From Burkholderia catarinensis (GTDB lineage: Bacteria > Pseudomonadota > Gammaproteobacteria > Burkholderiales > Burkholderiaceae): a DNA stretch of 64,000 bases. Position 1 is the first letter of the stretch. The number at the start of each line of letters is the position of its first letter. The DNA lies in NCBI RefSeq assembly GCF_001883705.2, contig NZ_MDEQ02000008.1, positions 62,001 through 126,000 of the forward strand. Reading direction: 5' to 3'. The translations under genes were made by a program, and so were the position numbers. Below are positions 26,192 to 35,351 of this stretch, in pieces. Under the pieces are notes generated by a model. That model did not search any database and was not told where the DNA came from. It worked only from the letters and a program-made list of their open reading frames with translations.

Positions 26192-27775
26192 TCATGCGTT
26201 CCACCACACGTTCTCGGCGAACGTGAAGCCCATCATCGGCCCGGTGGGGATCGAGCCGAGGCCCGCGAGCCGCTTGTCGTAGCCGTCGAGGAAGCTGATG
26301 AACGCCGGAATGCCGACCCGGCCCTGCTGCGCGACGATCACCTGCATGTCGCCGTACATCTGCTTGCGCTTCGCATCGTCGGTTTCCGAACGCGCGGCGA
26401 GCAGCAGCTGGTCGAACTTCGCGTTCTTCCAGCCCGACTCGTTCCACGGCGCATCCGACTTGAAGAACTGCGTGAACAGCACGTCGGCGCTCGAGCGCGG
26501 GTTGATGTTGCCGAAGGTGAGCGGGTGCTTCATCCAGTGGTTCGACCAGTAGCCGTCGGGCGACGCGCGGTTGACCTGCAGGTTCAGCCCGATCTTCTGG
26601 CCGGCCTGCTGCAGCAGCACGGCCATTTCGATCGACCCGTTCGCGTCGGACGTCGCGTAGATCGGCGGCAGCGTGGCGCCGAGCGCCCCCGCCTTCTGAA
26701 GCAGGAATTTCGCCTTGTCCGGATCGTGCGCCCGCTGCGGCAGCGACGCGTTGAAGTAGCGGTGCCCCGGCGGAATCGGCTGGTCGTTGCCGATCACCGA
26801 GTAGCCGCGGAACACCGCCGTGCGGAGCTGCTCGCGATCGAACAGGTACTTCATCCCTTCGACGAAATCGGGACTCGAGACGATCGGGTTGTCGCTGCGC
26901 ATGATCAGGTCGGTATAGAGGCCCGACTTGGTTTCCTTCAGCGCGTAGCCCGGCGTCGACGAGACCCGCTGCGTCGAGCGCGGATCGATCGCGTTGATCA
27001 GGTGCACGTCGCCCGACAGCAGCGCGTTCAGGCGCGCGGCGCTGTCGCTGATGCCGATCAGCTCGATCTCGTCGAGATACGGCTTGCCGGGCTTGAAGTA
27101 GCTGTCGTTGCGCACGCCGACGGTCGACACGCCCGGCTTGAACGTCTTCAGCTTGTACGGGCCGCAGCCGATGCCGGTCGAGAAGTCGGTCGTGCCGTCC
27201 TTGACGATCACCAACTGCGGCGTCGCGAGGATCACCGGCAGATCGGCGTTCGCGCTGGCGAGCGTGAGCGTGACTTCGTCCGGGCCGGTCGCCTTCGCAT
27301 CCGTGAACTGTTCGGCAAGCGTCTTGACCTTCGACGCGGTGGCCGGGTTCTTGTGGCGCATCAGCGAAAACACCACGTCGGCCGGGCCGACCGGCTTGCC
27401 GTCGTGGAACGTGACGCCCTTGCGCAGCTTGATGATCCACGTTTTCGCATCGGTCGTCTGCAGCGACTCGGCGAGGTTCATCTGCGGCGTCAGGCTCGCA
27501 TCGAGCTGCGTGAGGCCGCTGTAGAACATGAAGAAGCGCGTGTAGTCCGCGCCCGTCGAGCCCTTGGCCGGGTCGAGCGTATCGGCCGTCGAGCCGGCTT
27601 CGTTCGCGACCCGGATCTTGCCGCCGCGCTTCGGCGCGGGCGCGGCGAATGCAGAGCCGGGGGTCATCAGCAGTCCGCCGGCGCCGGCGGCCATCATGCC
27701 GCTCGCCGCCATGACCTTCATCATGTCGCGGCGCGTGAAGCCGCCCTTGCCGCCGTTGTCGATATCGTCGCTCAT
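26192..27775 (-). CDS. Periplasmic solute-binding protein of peptide/opine ABC importer
   Basis: A 527-residue family 5 (SBP_bac_5) extracellular binding protein. A Tat-type signal (R15-R16-D-M-M) is followed by a hydrophobic stretch with probable cleavage near residue 44 (A-F-A-A). The mature part has the family hallmark L-R-K-G-V-T-F-H-D-G-K-P and the two-lobe layout. It should deliver an oligopeptide, opine or related compound to the DppBC-like permeases. GGAGC lies eight bases before the ATG. It is the first gene of the importer operon, with a 690-bp non-coding region upstream. Use of the Tat route suggests folding before export. Confidence 0.9.
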   Translation of the reverse strand: MSDDIDNGGKGGFTRRDMMKVMAASGMMAAGAGGLLMTPGSAFAAPAPKRGGKIRVANEAGSTADTLDPAKGSTGADYTRFFMFYSGLTQLDASLTPQMNLAESLQTTDAKTWIIKLRKGVTFHDGKPVGPADVVFSLMRHKNPATASKVKTLAEQFTDAKATGPDEVTLTLASANADLPVILATPQLVIVKDGTTDFSTGIGCGPYKLKTFKPGVSTVGVRNDSYFKPGKPYLDEIELIGISDSAARLNALLSGDVHLINAIDPRSTQRVSSTPGYALKETKSGLYTDLIMRSDNPIVSSPDFVEGMKYLFDREQLRTAVFRGYSVIGNDQPIPPGHRYFNASLPQRAHDPDKAKFLLQKAGALGATLPPIYATSDANGSIEMAVLLQQAGQKIGLNLQVNRASPDGYWSNHWMKHPLTFGNINPRSSADVLFTQFFKSDAPWNESGWKNAKFDQLLLAARSETDDAKRKQMYGDMQVIVAQQGRVGIPAFISFLDGYDKRLAGLGSIPTGPMMGFTFAENVWWNA

Positions 27776-28465
27776 CCGAACTGCTCCTGACTGTGGAAAG
27801 TGGGGTCTTGGGTCCAGCGTGGTTCTCGAATCGCGCCGCGCCCGCTTGCTGGTGGCGGTCGCAACGTTGTCATGCAATTCATTTAAGCATCGCCAAAATG
27901 CGGTTTGTCGCGATTCGGGCGGCCCGCACGATACGAATCGACCGTTTTGAGCGGCCCGCGCAGCATGAATTGCTGCGTGCGCATCCGTGTCGCCGTGTGC
28001 CCGGCGGCGCGTCGCGGCGGCTGCCCAACCCGTGTCGATGCAGGAAATCGTAAGGCCGCAGCCGCCGCAGATTGCGCCGACAAAATTGCCCGTTCGGCAT
28101 CCGGCGCGCGTTTGGCTCACGCAAACCGCACGTTTGTGTCGAATGCGTGCGCGCATGCCCACGACGGCTGAAACGAGCGGCAGGTTGCGGCAGATCGCCG
28201 CATGCACGGGCAGCGACGGTGGGGATCGCGACGGGACGTCGCGCAGGAAAGTTCAGAAGAATGCCGCTCGATCTGAGCGGCTTGGCGGGAAGACGGGAAG
28301 ATGACGGGACTGCCCGGAAACCGGGCCCGGGCAGCCGTCAGGAACCGCGCCGCGATGCGGCGACGCGTCCATCACCGGCATGTCGGCGCGCACGCCGGGC
28401 GGGCGCCGGCGCGGCGCACAGAAGACAGGAGGATGCGCCGGCCGCGGGCGGACGGCGCGAAGCCG
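27776..28465. other. 690-bp intergenic region upstream of the importer operon
   Basis: No credible gene is visible. The left part (about 27860-27905) is AT-richer and is the likely promoter area for the importer operon. The right part holds two GC hairpins (28263-28281 and 28310-28334) that probably terminate the chemoreceptor transcript entering from the right. Confidence 0.4.
28263..28281 (-). terminator. Hairpin downstream of the Cache chemoreceptor
   Basis: A perfect 7-bp stem (GCCGCTC/GAGCGGC, loop of five) which, read on the minus strand, is followed by ATTCTTCT. A second hairpin (8-bp stem CTGCCCGG/CCGGGCAG, 28310-28334) stands just before it. Both are about 130-190 bp beyond the chemoreceptor stop, so they could end that transcript. 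Confidence 0.45.
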
Positions 28466-30004
28466 TCACGCAGCGAGCCGGAATACCGATACGGCGGCCC
28501 GCAGGCGCGCCGCCTGCTCGTCCAGCGACGAGGCGGCCGCAGCTGCCTGCTCGACGAGCGCGGCGTTCTGCTGGGTGACTTCGTCCATTTGCGCGACCGC
28601 CAGCCCGATCTGTTCGATGCCGGTGCTTTGCTCGGCCGATGCCGCCGAAATCTCGCCCATGATGCCGGCCACCCGGTCGATCGACCGGACGATCTCCGTC
28701 ATGCGCGCGCCGGCCGTCTCGACGAGCCGGCTGCCGCTGCCGGCCCGCTCGACCGACGCGTCGATCAATCCCTTGATGTCCTTCGCGGCCGCGGCGCTGC
28801 GTTGCGCGAGCGAGCGGACTTCCGACGCGACGACGGCGAACCCGCGCCCCTCCTCGCCGGCCCGCGCGGCTTCCACCGCGGCGTTGAGCGCGAGAATGTT
28901 GGTCTGGAACGCGATGCTTTCGATGACGACGGTAATGTCGGCGATCCGCACCGATCCGTCCGAAATCTGCCGCATCGTTTCGACGACCGCCTGCACGGCC
29001 GCGCCGCCGAGTTCGGTCGCATCCTTCGCCTGGGCCACGAGCGCATTCGCCTGGCGTGCGTTGTCGGCGTTCTGTTTGACCGTGGACGTGATCTGCTCCA
29101 TGCTCGCGGCCGTTTCCTGCAGCGACGCGGCCTGCTGCTCCGTGCGCTGCGACAGATCCAGGTTGCCTTGCGCGATCTCGCCGGTGCCAGTGACGATCGA
29201 GTGGGTCGTGGTCTGGATCTCGGCGATGGTGTCGGTCAGCCGCGCCTTCATGTCGCCCAGCGCGACGAGCAGGCTGCCGGGCGCGGCGTGCGCCGTATCG
29301 AACTGCACGTCCAGTTCGCCGGCGGCGATGCGGGCGGCGATCTGCGTCGCATGCGCGGGCTCGCCGCCCAGCGTGCGCCTGACGCTGCGCAGCACGCCCC
29401 ATGCGATAGCCGCGAGCGCCGCGGCGATGACGAGCGTGATGGCGCCCAGCACCGTCGCGAGCCGGGCAAACGCCGCATTGATGTCGTCGTAGAAAAATCC
29501 GGTGCCGATCCACCAGTTCCAGTCGGGAATTGCGACCACGCCCTGCAGCTTCGGCTCCAGGTCCGCGTCGGGGCTGCGCTTGATCAGCACGTCGACGAGC
29601 GCGAAATGCGACTGCGCCATGCCCGCGCGGTACGCCTCGCTGTCGGTCAGGCCGCTGGTCGTGCGGTTGCCTTTCGCGCGCGTGCCGATGAATTTCGCGT
29701 TCGGGTGGACGAGGTTGACGCCGTCGGACGTCGTGACCCAGAAGTAGCTCTTCGAATTCGCGTTGAGCGCCGCCAGCGCGGCCTTGGCCTGCTGCTGCGC
29801 CTGCTCCTGCGTGAGCGTGCCGTTGGTCTGCATCGTGCGATACGAATCGACCAGATGCTCGGCCTTGGTCAGCAGAATGACGATCTCTTCGCGGCGGCTG
29901 TCGATCAGCGCGTCGCGCAGCGTGTGCAGCGACAACGCGGCGAGCAGGACGACACCGAGCAGCGCCGCGGCGACGAGCATCAGCAGTTTGGTGGACAACT
30001 TCAT
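28466..30004 (-). CDS. Methyl-accepting chemotaxis protein with single Cache sensor
   Basis: A 512-residue chemoreceptor. TM1 at about residues 7-27, a ~160-residue periplasmic sCache_2 domain ([15 protein letters not shown] and [14 protein letters not shown]), TM2 near 190-215, HAMP, and a Tar-type signalling hairpin with the conserved tip sequence. Single Cache domains of this type often bind small organic acids. The ATG at 30004 is used because the eleven preceding in-frame codons lack a signal-like context. The C terminus lacks a CheR pentapeptide. It lies upstream of the amine importer, but on a separate transcript as far as can be seen. Confidence 0.9.
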   Translation of the reverse strand: MKLSTKLLMLVAAALLGVVLLAALSLHTLRDALIDSRREEIVILLTKAEHLVDSYRTMQTNGTLTQEQAQQQAKAALAALNANSKSYFWVTTSDGVNLVHPNAKFIGTRAKGNRTTSGLTDSEAYRAGMAQSHFALVDVLIKRSPDADLEPKLQGVVAIPDWNWWIGTGFFYDDINAAFARLATVLGAITLVIAAALAAIAWGVLRSVRRTLGGEPAHATQIAARIAAGELDVQFDTAHAAPGSLLVALGDMKARLTDTIAEIQTTTHSIVTGTGEIAQGNLDLSQRTEQQAASLQETAASMEQITSTVKQNADNARQANALVAQAKDATELGGAAVQAVVETMRQISDGSVRIADITVVIESIAFQTNILALNAAVEAARAGEEGRGFAVVASEVRSLAQRSAAAAKDIKGLIDASVERAGSGSRLVETAGARMTEIVRSIDRVAGIMGEISAASAEQSTGIEQIGLAVAQMDEVTQQNAALVEQAAAAASSLDEQAARLRAAVSVFRLAA

Positions 30005-30178
30005 GCGGGGCCTCGAAATATTAACCGTTCGGTACATATATCGGCCCGAGTGACCCCGCCCTTGAACGACTCAATATCGGTAATTACCCTCGTTTCGTAC
30101 GCTGATCGAACGCGCGACGGGACGCGACGGCATCACGGCCGCGCCCCGTCGCTCGATGGATCTGCCCGCGCAGGTGGC

Positions 30179-30847
30179 TTACAGCCCGAGCTGCGTCGCC
30201 AGTTGGCCGATGTCCGACACTTCGTAATAGTTGTAGAACGGCGTGCCCGGCTCGTGGCCGCGGTTCACGAACGCCTTGTGCTTGATCCCGAGATCCTCGG
30301 CCGTCATCAGGTCGTAGCGCAGGCTCGACGACACGTGCAGCACGTCCTCCGGCTTGCAGCCGAGCTTGTCGAACATGTATTCGAAGCCCTGCATCCGCGG
30401 CTTGTACGATTGCGCCTGCTGCGCGGTGAACACCGCATGGAACGGCGCGCCGAGCTTGTCGACGTTGCTCATGATCTGCTCGTCCATCGCGTTCGACAGG
30501 ATCACGAGCTTGTACTTCGTCGCCAGCCGCGACAGCCCGGCCGGCACGTCCGGATGCGGGCCCCACGTCGGCACCGCATGATAGAAAAGCTCGGCCTCGG
30601 CTTCGTCGAACGTCACGCCGACCCGTGCGCACGTGCGGCGGACCGCGTTGACGACGACGTCGCGGTACGGCTTCCACGCGCCGAGCACCTCGTCGAGCCG
30701 ATAGGCGGCGAACGCGCGCACGAAGGCCTCCATCGTGGCCGGCGACAACCGATCCGCATAGATTTCGCGCGCCGTCTCGGCCATCCGGAAATGGGTCAGC
30801 GTGCCGTAGCAGTCGAAGGTGATGTACTTCGGTTCAAACTGGATCAT
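30179..30847 (-). CDS. HAD-superfamily hydrolase, haloacid dehalogenase type II-like
   Basis: A 222-residue HAD hydrolase. Motif I is F-D-C-Y-G-T-L with nucleophile Asp12, motif II is I-L-S-N-A-M-D-E near 115-121, a Lys lies in Q-S-Y-K-P, and the motif IV region near V-S-S-S-L-R-Y-D-L has an Asp. The L-2-haloacid dehalogenase subgroup is the closest match, but many such proteins act on phosphate esters or have unknown substrates. It is transcribed divergently from the second GNAT gene. Confidence 0.85.
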   Translation of the reverse strand: MIQFEPKYITFDCYGTLTHFRMAETAREIYADRLSPATMEAFVRAFAAYRLDEVLGAWKPYRDVVVNAVRRTCARVGVTFDEAEAELFYHAVPTWGPHPDVPAGLSRLATKYKLVILSNAMDEQIMSNVDKLGAPFHAVFTAQQAQSYKPRMQGFEYMFDKLGCKPEDVLHVSSSLRYDLMTAEDLGIKHKAFVNRGHEPGTPFYNYYEVSDIGQLATQLGL

Positions 30848-31310
30848 GGTCAGGTCCTGTCGGTATGAAGCCCCGGCAGGGCCGGGGATGGGCTGGGTTT
30901 AACGAAATTGAATCAGGGCAAAAAGTCGTTCGCGCATCGTTCGGCGCCGCTCAAAACGCAGAATCGCCGCGTGTTGCCCGGCACATGCAGCACGATCTGC
31001 GGCGCGATCGGGCGCGGCGGGACCGGCCGGTGGGCGGCGTGCTGCCGCAGCGGGCTCGCCTGTCAGCGCGGCCCTCCGGGCAGGCGGCAGCGCGGCCGTG
31101 CATTTATCGTAGTGGCGTTCCCACAGCAGGAGTGGTGGGATTGACCGGCCGCGCCGGCACGATCAGCGCGTTCGTGCGCGCCGATCGAACGGGTTTGCGT
31201 AGATCTCGCGGGCGCGCCCGTCACCGCCGGAAAACAGGCGAATCGTCCTATCCGCGCCGCACCCGCGCTGGCAGAGTGAATGCGTCATTTCCACCCATCC
31301 GGAGTCCGGC
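30848..31310. other. 463-bp divergent intergenic region
   Basis: Separates the minus-strand HAD gene from the plus-strand GNAT gene, so it should hold promoters for both. No coding frame with credible start or codon use and no clear operator repeat were seen. Confidence 0.35.
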
Positions 31311-32171
31311 GTGTCCGACCTCAACCCTTCCCGCACGCTCACCTATCGCCCGTTCGCCGAAACCGACCTGCCCGCCGCCCATCGGCTGTCGGAGGCGGTC
31401 AAGTGGCCGCACCGGCTCGAGGACTGGCGCTTCGTGCTCCAGCTCGGCGGCGGCATCGTGGCCGAAGACGAGACCGGCGTCGTGGGGACCGCGCTGGGCT
31501 GGCGCCTCGGCGAATCGCACGCGGCGCTCGGCATGGTGATCGTGTCGCCCGAGCGCGCGGGCGGCGGCATCGAGCGCGAACTCCTCGCCCGTGCGCTCGA
31601 CGGCTTCGGCACACGAACCGTCTTTCTGCATGCGATGCCGGGACGCGAGCCGCTGTACGCGGCGTTCGGCTTCGAGCCGATCGATACGATCAACCAGCAT
31701 CAGGGCGCGGCGTTTCGGCCACCGCTGATCTCGCTGCCGCCCGGCGAGCGCCTGCGCCCGCTCGGCATCAACGACGGGCCGCGCCTCGCCGCGCTCGCGT
31801 CGCGCGCGGCCGGCTACGAACGCGGCGCGGTGACCGATGCGCTGCTCGACGTCGCGAACGGCATCGCGCTCGACCGCGACGGCGAACTGCTCGGCTTCGC
31901 GCTGTTCCGCCGCTTCGGCCCGGGCCACGTGATCGGCCCGGTGGTCGCGCCGGATGCGCTGCGCGCGCAGGCGCTGATCAGTCACTGGCTCGCGTTGAAC
32001 GAAGGGATGTTCGTGCGGCTCGACTTGCCGAGCGACAGCGGGCTGTCCGACTGGCTGGACGGGCTCGGGCTGCCGCGCGTCGATACCGTCATCGCGATGG
32101 CGCGCGGCACGACGCCCGCGCGCGACCCGGAACTGCGCGCGTTCGCGATCGTGAGCCAGGCGCTCGGCTGA
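31311..32171 (+). CDS. Two-domain GNAT-like protein with altered acetyl-CoA loop
   Basis: A 286-residue paralogue of the GNAT protein at 11402, collinear over its length. Where the first copy has H-Q-G-R-G-I-G, this one has R-A-G-G-G-I-E: the Q/R and final G/A of the acetyl-CoA-binding Q/R-x-x-G-x-G/A loop are both gone. It may be weak or inactive as an acetyltransferase, or use another acyl donor. It starts at GTG, with GGAGTCC nine bases upstream. It precedes the ghrA-like reductase by 12 bp, so the two are one operon. Confidence 0.8.
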   Translation: MSDLNPSRTLTYRPFAETDLPAAHRLSEAVKWPHRLEDWRFVLQLGGGIVAEDETGVVGTALGWRLGESHAALGMVIVSPERAGGGIERELLARALDGFGTRTVFLHAMPGREPLYAAFGFEPIDTINQHQGAAFRPPLISLPPGERLRPLGINDGPRLAALASRAAGYERGAVTDALLDVANGIALDRDGELLGFALFRRFGPGHVIGPVVAPDALRAQALISHWLALNEGMFVRLDLPSDSGLSDWLDGLGLPRVDTVIAMARGTTPARDPELRAFAIVSQALG

Positions 32172-32183
32172 ACGGGACATACG

Positions 32184-33110
32184 ATGAGCTTTCTCTACAA
32201 GGCCGACCCGGTGCGCGGTGCGCAGTGGGCGGCACGCTTCGCGCAACAGGCGCCCGATCTGCCGTTCCGGATCTGGCCGGACCTCGGCGACGCCGAGGCC
32301 GTCCGCTATCTCGCCGCATGGCAGCCGCCGGACGATCCGGTCGCGCTGCTGCCGAATCTCGAGGTCGTGTTCTCGGTCGGCGCCGGCATCGATCAGTTCG
32401 ACCTGTCGCGCGTACCCGCGCACATCCCGGTCGTGCGGATGATCGAGCCCGGCATCGTCGACGGGATGGTCGAATATGTGACGCAAGCCGTGCTGACGAT
32501 CCATCGCGACCTGTTCGACTATGCGGCGCAACAGCGCGCACAGGTGTGGCGCGAGAAACCGGTGCGCGCGGCCGCGTCGCGCCGCGTCGGCGTGCTCGGG
32601 CTCGGCACGCTCGGCCAGGCGGTGCTCGACATGCTCCGGCGCTTCGGCTTCCCGTGCGCCGGCTGGAGCCGCACGCCGCGCACGCTCGACGGCATCGAGT
32701 GCCATGCGGGCGACGCGGCGCTCGATGCGTTCCTTGCCCGCACCGACATCCTGATCTGCCTGCTGCCGCTGACGGACGGCACGCGCGGGCTGCTCGGCAC
32801 GCGCGTGTTCGACGCGCTGCCGGCCGGCGCGTCGCTCGTGCAGGTCGGGCGCGGCCCGCAGCTTGACGCGGCCGCGCTGCTCGCGGCGCTCGACAGCGGC
32901 CGGCTCGACAGTGCGATCCTCGACGTGACCGACCCCGAACCTTTGCCGGCCGGCCATCCGTTCTGGACGCATCCGCGCATCCGGATCACGCCGCATATCG
33001 CCAGCGCGACGCGGCCCGACACCGCCGTCGACGCCGTGCTCGCGAACCTCGCGCGCCATCGCGCGGGGCAACCGATGATCGGCGTCGTCGATCGCGCGCG
33101 CGGCTACTGA
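32184..33110 (+). CDS. ghrA: Glyoxylate/hydroxypyruvate reductase A-like 2-hydroxyacid dehydrogenase
   Basis: A 308-residue D-2-hydroxyacid dehydrogenase of the GhrA group. The NAD(P)-binding Rossmann motif is V-G-V-L-G-L-G-T-L-G-Q; the catalytic Arg, Glu and His are in Q-V-G-R-G-P, V-T-D-P-E-P-L-P and I-T-P-H-I-A-S. It reduces glyoxylate or hydroxypyruvate, or a similar 2-oxo acid. It is co-transcribed with the GNAT gene and runs toward the aminotransferase gene 162 bp downstream, where a 2-oxo acid is a plausible shared intermediate (inference). Confidence 0.85.
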   Translation: MSFLYKADPVRGAQWAARFAQQAPDLPFRIWPDLGDAEAVRYLAAWQPPDDPVALLPNLEVVFSVGAGIDQFDLSRVPAHIPVVRMIEPGIVDGMVEYVTQAVLTIHRDLFDYAAQQRAQVWREKPVRAAASRRVGVLGLGTLGQAVLDMLRRFGFPCAGWSRTPRTLDGIECHAGDAALDAFLARTDILICLLPLTDGTRGLLGTRVFDALPAGASLVQVGRGPQLDAAALLAALDSGRLDSAILDVTDPEPLPAGHPFWTHPRIRITPHIASATRPDTAVDAVLANLARHRAGQPMIGVVDRARGY

Positions 33111-33272
33111 TCCACGCGCACGGCGCAGCGGGGCTGCGCAGCAGAAAATGCCGAAGCGCCCCGTGCAAACGCCACGCCCGACCGTTTCGCACCGCAAATT
33201 GAAGGCGCCTGCGGATTTCTCGCCCGGTAGGATGAACTCATCGCTGACCCCCGACGAGAGTCCCTCCCCGCC

Positions 33273-34673
33273 ATGAACCAAGCCGCGCTGATCGAAGCCG
33301 ATCGTCAACACCTGATCCACCCCGTCGTCAACTATCGCGCGCACGAGGCGCGCGGCGTCACCGTGCTCGAATCCGCCGACGGCGTATTCCTGCGCGACGC
33401 GGACGGCCACACGCTGCTCGATGCGTTCTCGGGCCTGTGGTGCGTCAACGTCGGTTACGGCCGCGACAGCATCGTCAAGGCGGCGGCCGACCAGATGGCG
33501 AAGCTGCCCTACGCAACCGGCTATTTCCACTTCGGGTCGCAGCCGGCGATCGAGCTGGCCGAGCGGCTCGCGGCACTCGCGCCCGCGTCGCTCAACCGCG
33601 TGTATTTCACCCTCGGCGGCTCGGACGCGGTCGATTCCGCGGTGCGCTTCATCACGCACTATTTCAACTCGACCGGCCGCCCGTCGAAAAAGCAGATGAT
33701 CGCGCTCGAGCGCGGCTATCACGGCTCGTCGTCGATCGGCTCCGGGCTCACCGCACTGCCCGTGTTCCATCGCCATTTCGACGTGCCGCGCGCCGATCAG
33801 CACCACATTCCGTCGCCCTATCCGTACCGCCACCCGCTCGGCGACGATCCGCAGGCGCTGATCGCCGCGTCCGTCGCCGCGCTCGAAGCGAAGGTCGCCG
33901 AGCTCGGCGCGGACAACGTCGCGGCGTTCTTCTGCGAGCCCGTGCAAGGCTCCGGCGGCGTGATCGTGCCGCCGGCAGGCTGGCTGAAGGCGATGCGCGA
34001 CGCGTGCCGGCGCCTCGGCATCCTGTTCGTGGCCGACGAGGTGATCACCGGCTTCGGCCGTACCGGCCCGCTGTTCGCGTCCGAGACCGAGCGCCTCGAG
34101 CCGGACCTGATGACCGTCGCGAAGGGGTTGACCGCCGGCTATGCGCCGATGGGCGCGGTACTGATGTCCGATGAAATCTATGAAGGGATCGCGGGCAGTC
34201 GCGCCGATTCCGCGGTGGTCGGGCACGGCCACACGTATTCCGCGCATCCGGTCAGCGCGGCGATCGGCCTCGAGGTGCTGAAGCTTTATCACGAGGGCGG
34301 CTTGCTCGCGAACGGCCAGGCGATGGCGCCGCACTTCGCCGGGGGGCTCGACGCGCTGCGCGCGCATCCGCTCGTCGGCGATGCGCGTTCGGTCGGCCTG
34401 CTCGGCGCGCTCGAGCTGGTGGCCGACAAGGCGCGCAAGACGCGCTTCGACCCGGCGCTGAACGTGCCCGAAAAAATTACCGCTGCCGCGTACGCGAACG
34501 GCGTCGTGTTCCGCTCGTTCAGCGACGGCGTGCTCGGTTTCGCGCCGGCGCTGAGCTTCACGGCGGGCGAGTTCGACCTGATGTTCGAACGCGTGCGCAA
34601 GACGCTCGACGACGTGCTGGCCGACCCGGGCGTGCAGCGCGCGCTCGACGCCGCGCATGCTCAGCCGGCATGA
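33273..34673 (+). CDS. Class III PLP-dependent aminotransferase (omega-amino acid/amine type)
   Basis: A 466-residue aminotransferase of the beta-alanine:pyruvate/putrescine:pyruvate group. Asp255 of L-F-V-A-D-E-V pairs with the PLP pyridine nitrogen, Lys284 of V-A-K-G-L-T-A-G-Y forms the Schiff base, and the substrate-facing W56-C-V-N-V segment is present. It transfers an amino group from an omega-amine to pyruvate or glyoxylate, giving a semialdehyde. The semialdehyde dehydrogenase gene two genes downstream, with an Lrp regulator between, suggests a GABA or beta-alanine-like route. Confidence 0.9.
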   Translation: MNQAALIEADRQHLIHPVVNYRAHEARGVTVLESADGVFLRDADGHTLLDAFSGLWCVNVGYGRDSIVKAAADQMAKLPYATGYFHFGSQPAIELAERLAALAPASLNRVYFTLGGSDAVDSAVRFITHYFNSTGRPSKKQMIALERGYHGSSSIGSGLTALPVFHRHFDVPRADQHHIPSPYPYRHPLGDDPQALIAASVAALEAKVAELGADNVAAFFCEPVQGSGGVIVPPAGWLKAMRDACRRLGILFVADEVITGFGRTGPLFASETERLEPDLMTVAKGLTAGYAPMGAVLMSDEIYEGIAGSRADSAVVGHGHTYSAHPVSAAIGLEVLKLYHEGGLLANGQAMAPHFAGGLDALRAHPLVGDARSVGLLGALELVADKARKTRFDPALNVPEKITAAAYANGVVFRSFSDGVLGFAPALSFTAGEFDLMFERVRKTLDDVLADPGVQRALDAAHAQPA

Positions 34674-34759
34674 GCCGGACAAGGGAATGCCGGGCTTGTG
34701 GCAACCATCGTTCGACTCTAAAGTAACCGGACATTCCATTTTTGCCCTCTCACGCGACC

Positions 34760-35251
34760 ATGACGGACAGCAAGCTAGATCGCATCGACCTGCGCATCCT
34801 TTCCCAGTTGCAAAAGCGCGGCCGCATGACCAACGTCGAACTGGCCGATGCGGTCGGGCTGTCGCCCAGCCCGTGCCTGATCCGCGTGAAGCGGCTCGAG
34901 AAGGCCGGCTACATCGGCGGGTACGGCGCGCACATCCAGCTCGAGAAGCTCGGCGACGTGCAGGTGGTGTTTACCGAAGTCACGCTTGCCGATCACCGGC
35001 GTGAGGACTTCGACCGGTTCGTCGCGGCGATCCGCAATGTCGACGAGATCGTCGAATGCCATCTCGCGAGCGGCGGCTACGACTATCTGCTCAAGTTCAT
35101 CACGCGCAGCGTGAGCCACTACCAGACGATCGTCGAAGGACTGCTCGAGCAGAACATCGGCATCGAGAAGTATTTCAGCTACGTGATCATCAAGTCGCCG
35201 TTCGTCAAGCGACACTACCCACTCGAATCGCTGTTCGGCGAGCGGCACTGA
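34760..35251 (+). CDS. Lrp/AsnC-family transcriptional regulator
   Basis: A 163-residue regulator with an N-terminal winged helix-turn-helix (L-D-R-I-D-L-R-I-L and N-V-E-L-A-D-A-V-G-L-S-P-S-P-C-L-I-R-V) and a C-terminal RAM domain whose ligand loop is V-E-C-H-L-A-S-G-G-Y-D-Y-L-L. It probably responds to an amino acid. The ATG at 34760 is used; an in-frame TTG at 34742 is less likely. It sits between the aminotransferase and the dehydrogenase genes on the same strand, so it likely controls both. Confidence 0.9.
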   Translation: MTDSKLDRIDLRILSQLQKRGRMTNVELADAVGLSPSPCLIRVKRLEKAGYIGGYGAHIQLEKLGDVQVVFTEVTLADHRREDFDRFVAAIRNVDEIVECHLASGGYDYLLKFITRSVSHYQTIVEGLLEQNIGIEKYFSYVIIKSPFVKRHYPLESLFGERH

Positions 35252-35351
35252 CGAAACAGCGGGCGGCACCCTCGAACGCGGCAGCGTGCTGTCCGCGCGG
35301 GGGAGTCGCACGCCCGCGCCGCCGCCGAACCGCTTCATCCAAGGACCTGTC

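Noticed and set aside
31248..34739. Open frame of 1163 codons on the minus strand
   Set aside because: It lies antisense to the GNAT, ghrA and aminotransferase genes, whose products have complete family motifs. Its translation is arginine/glutamate-rich noise typical of GC-rich antisense frames.
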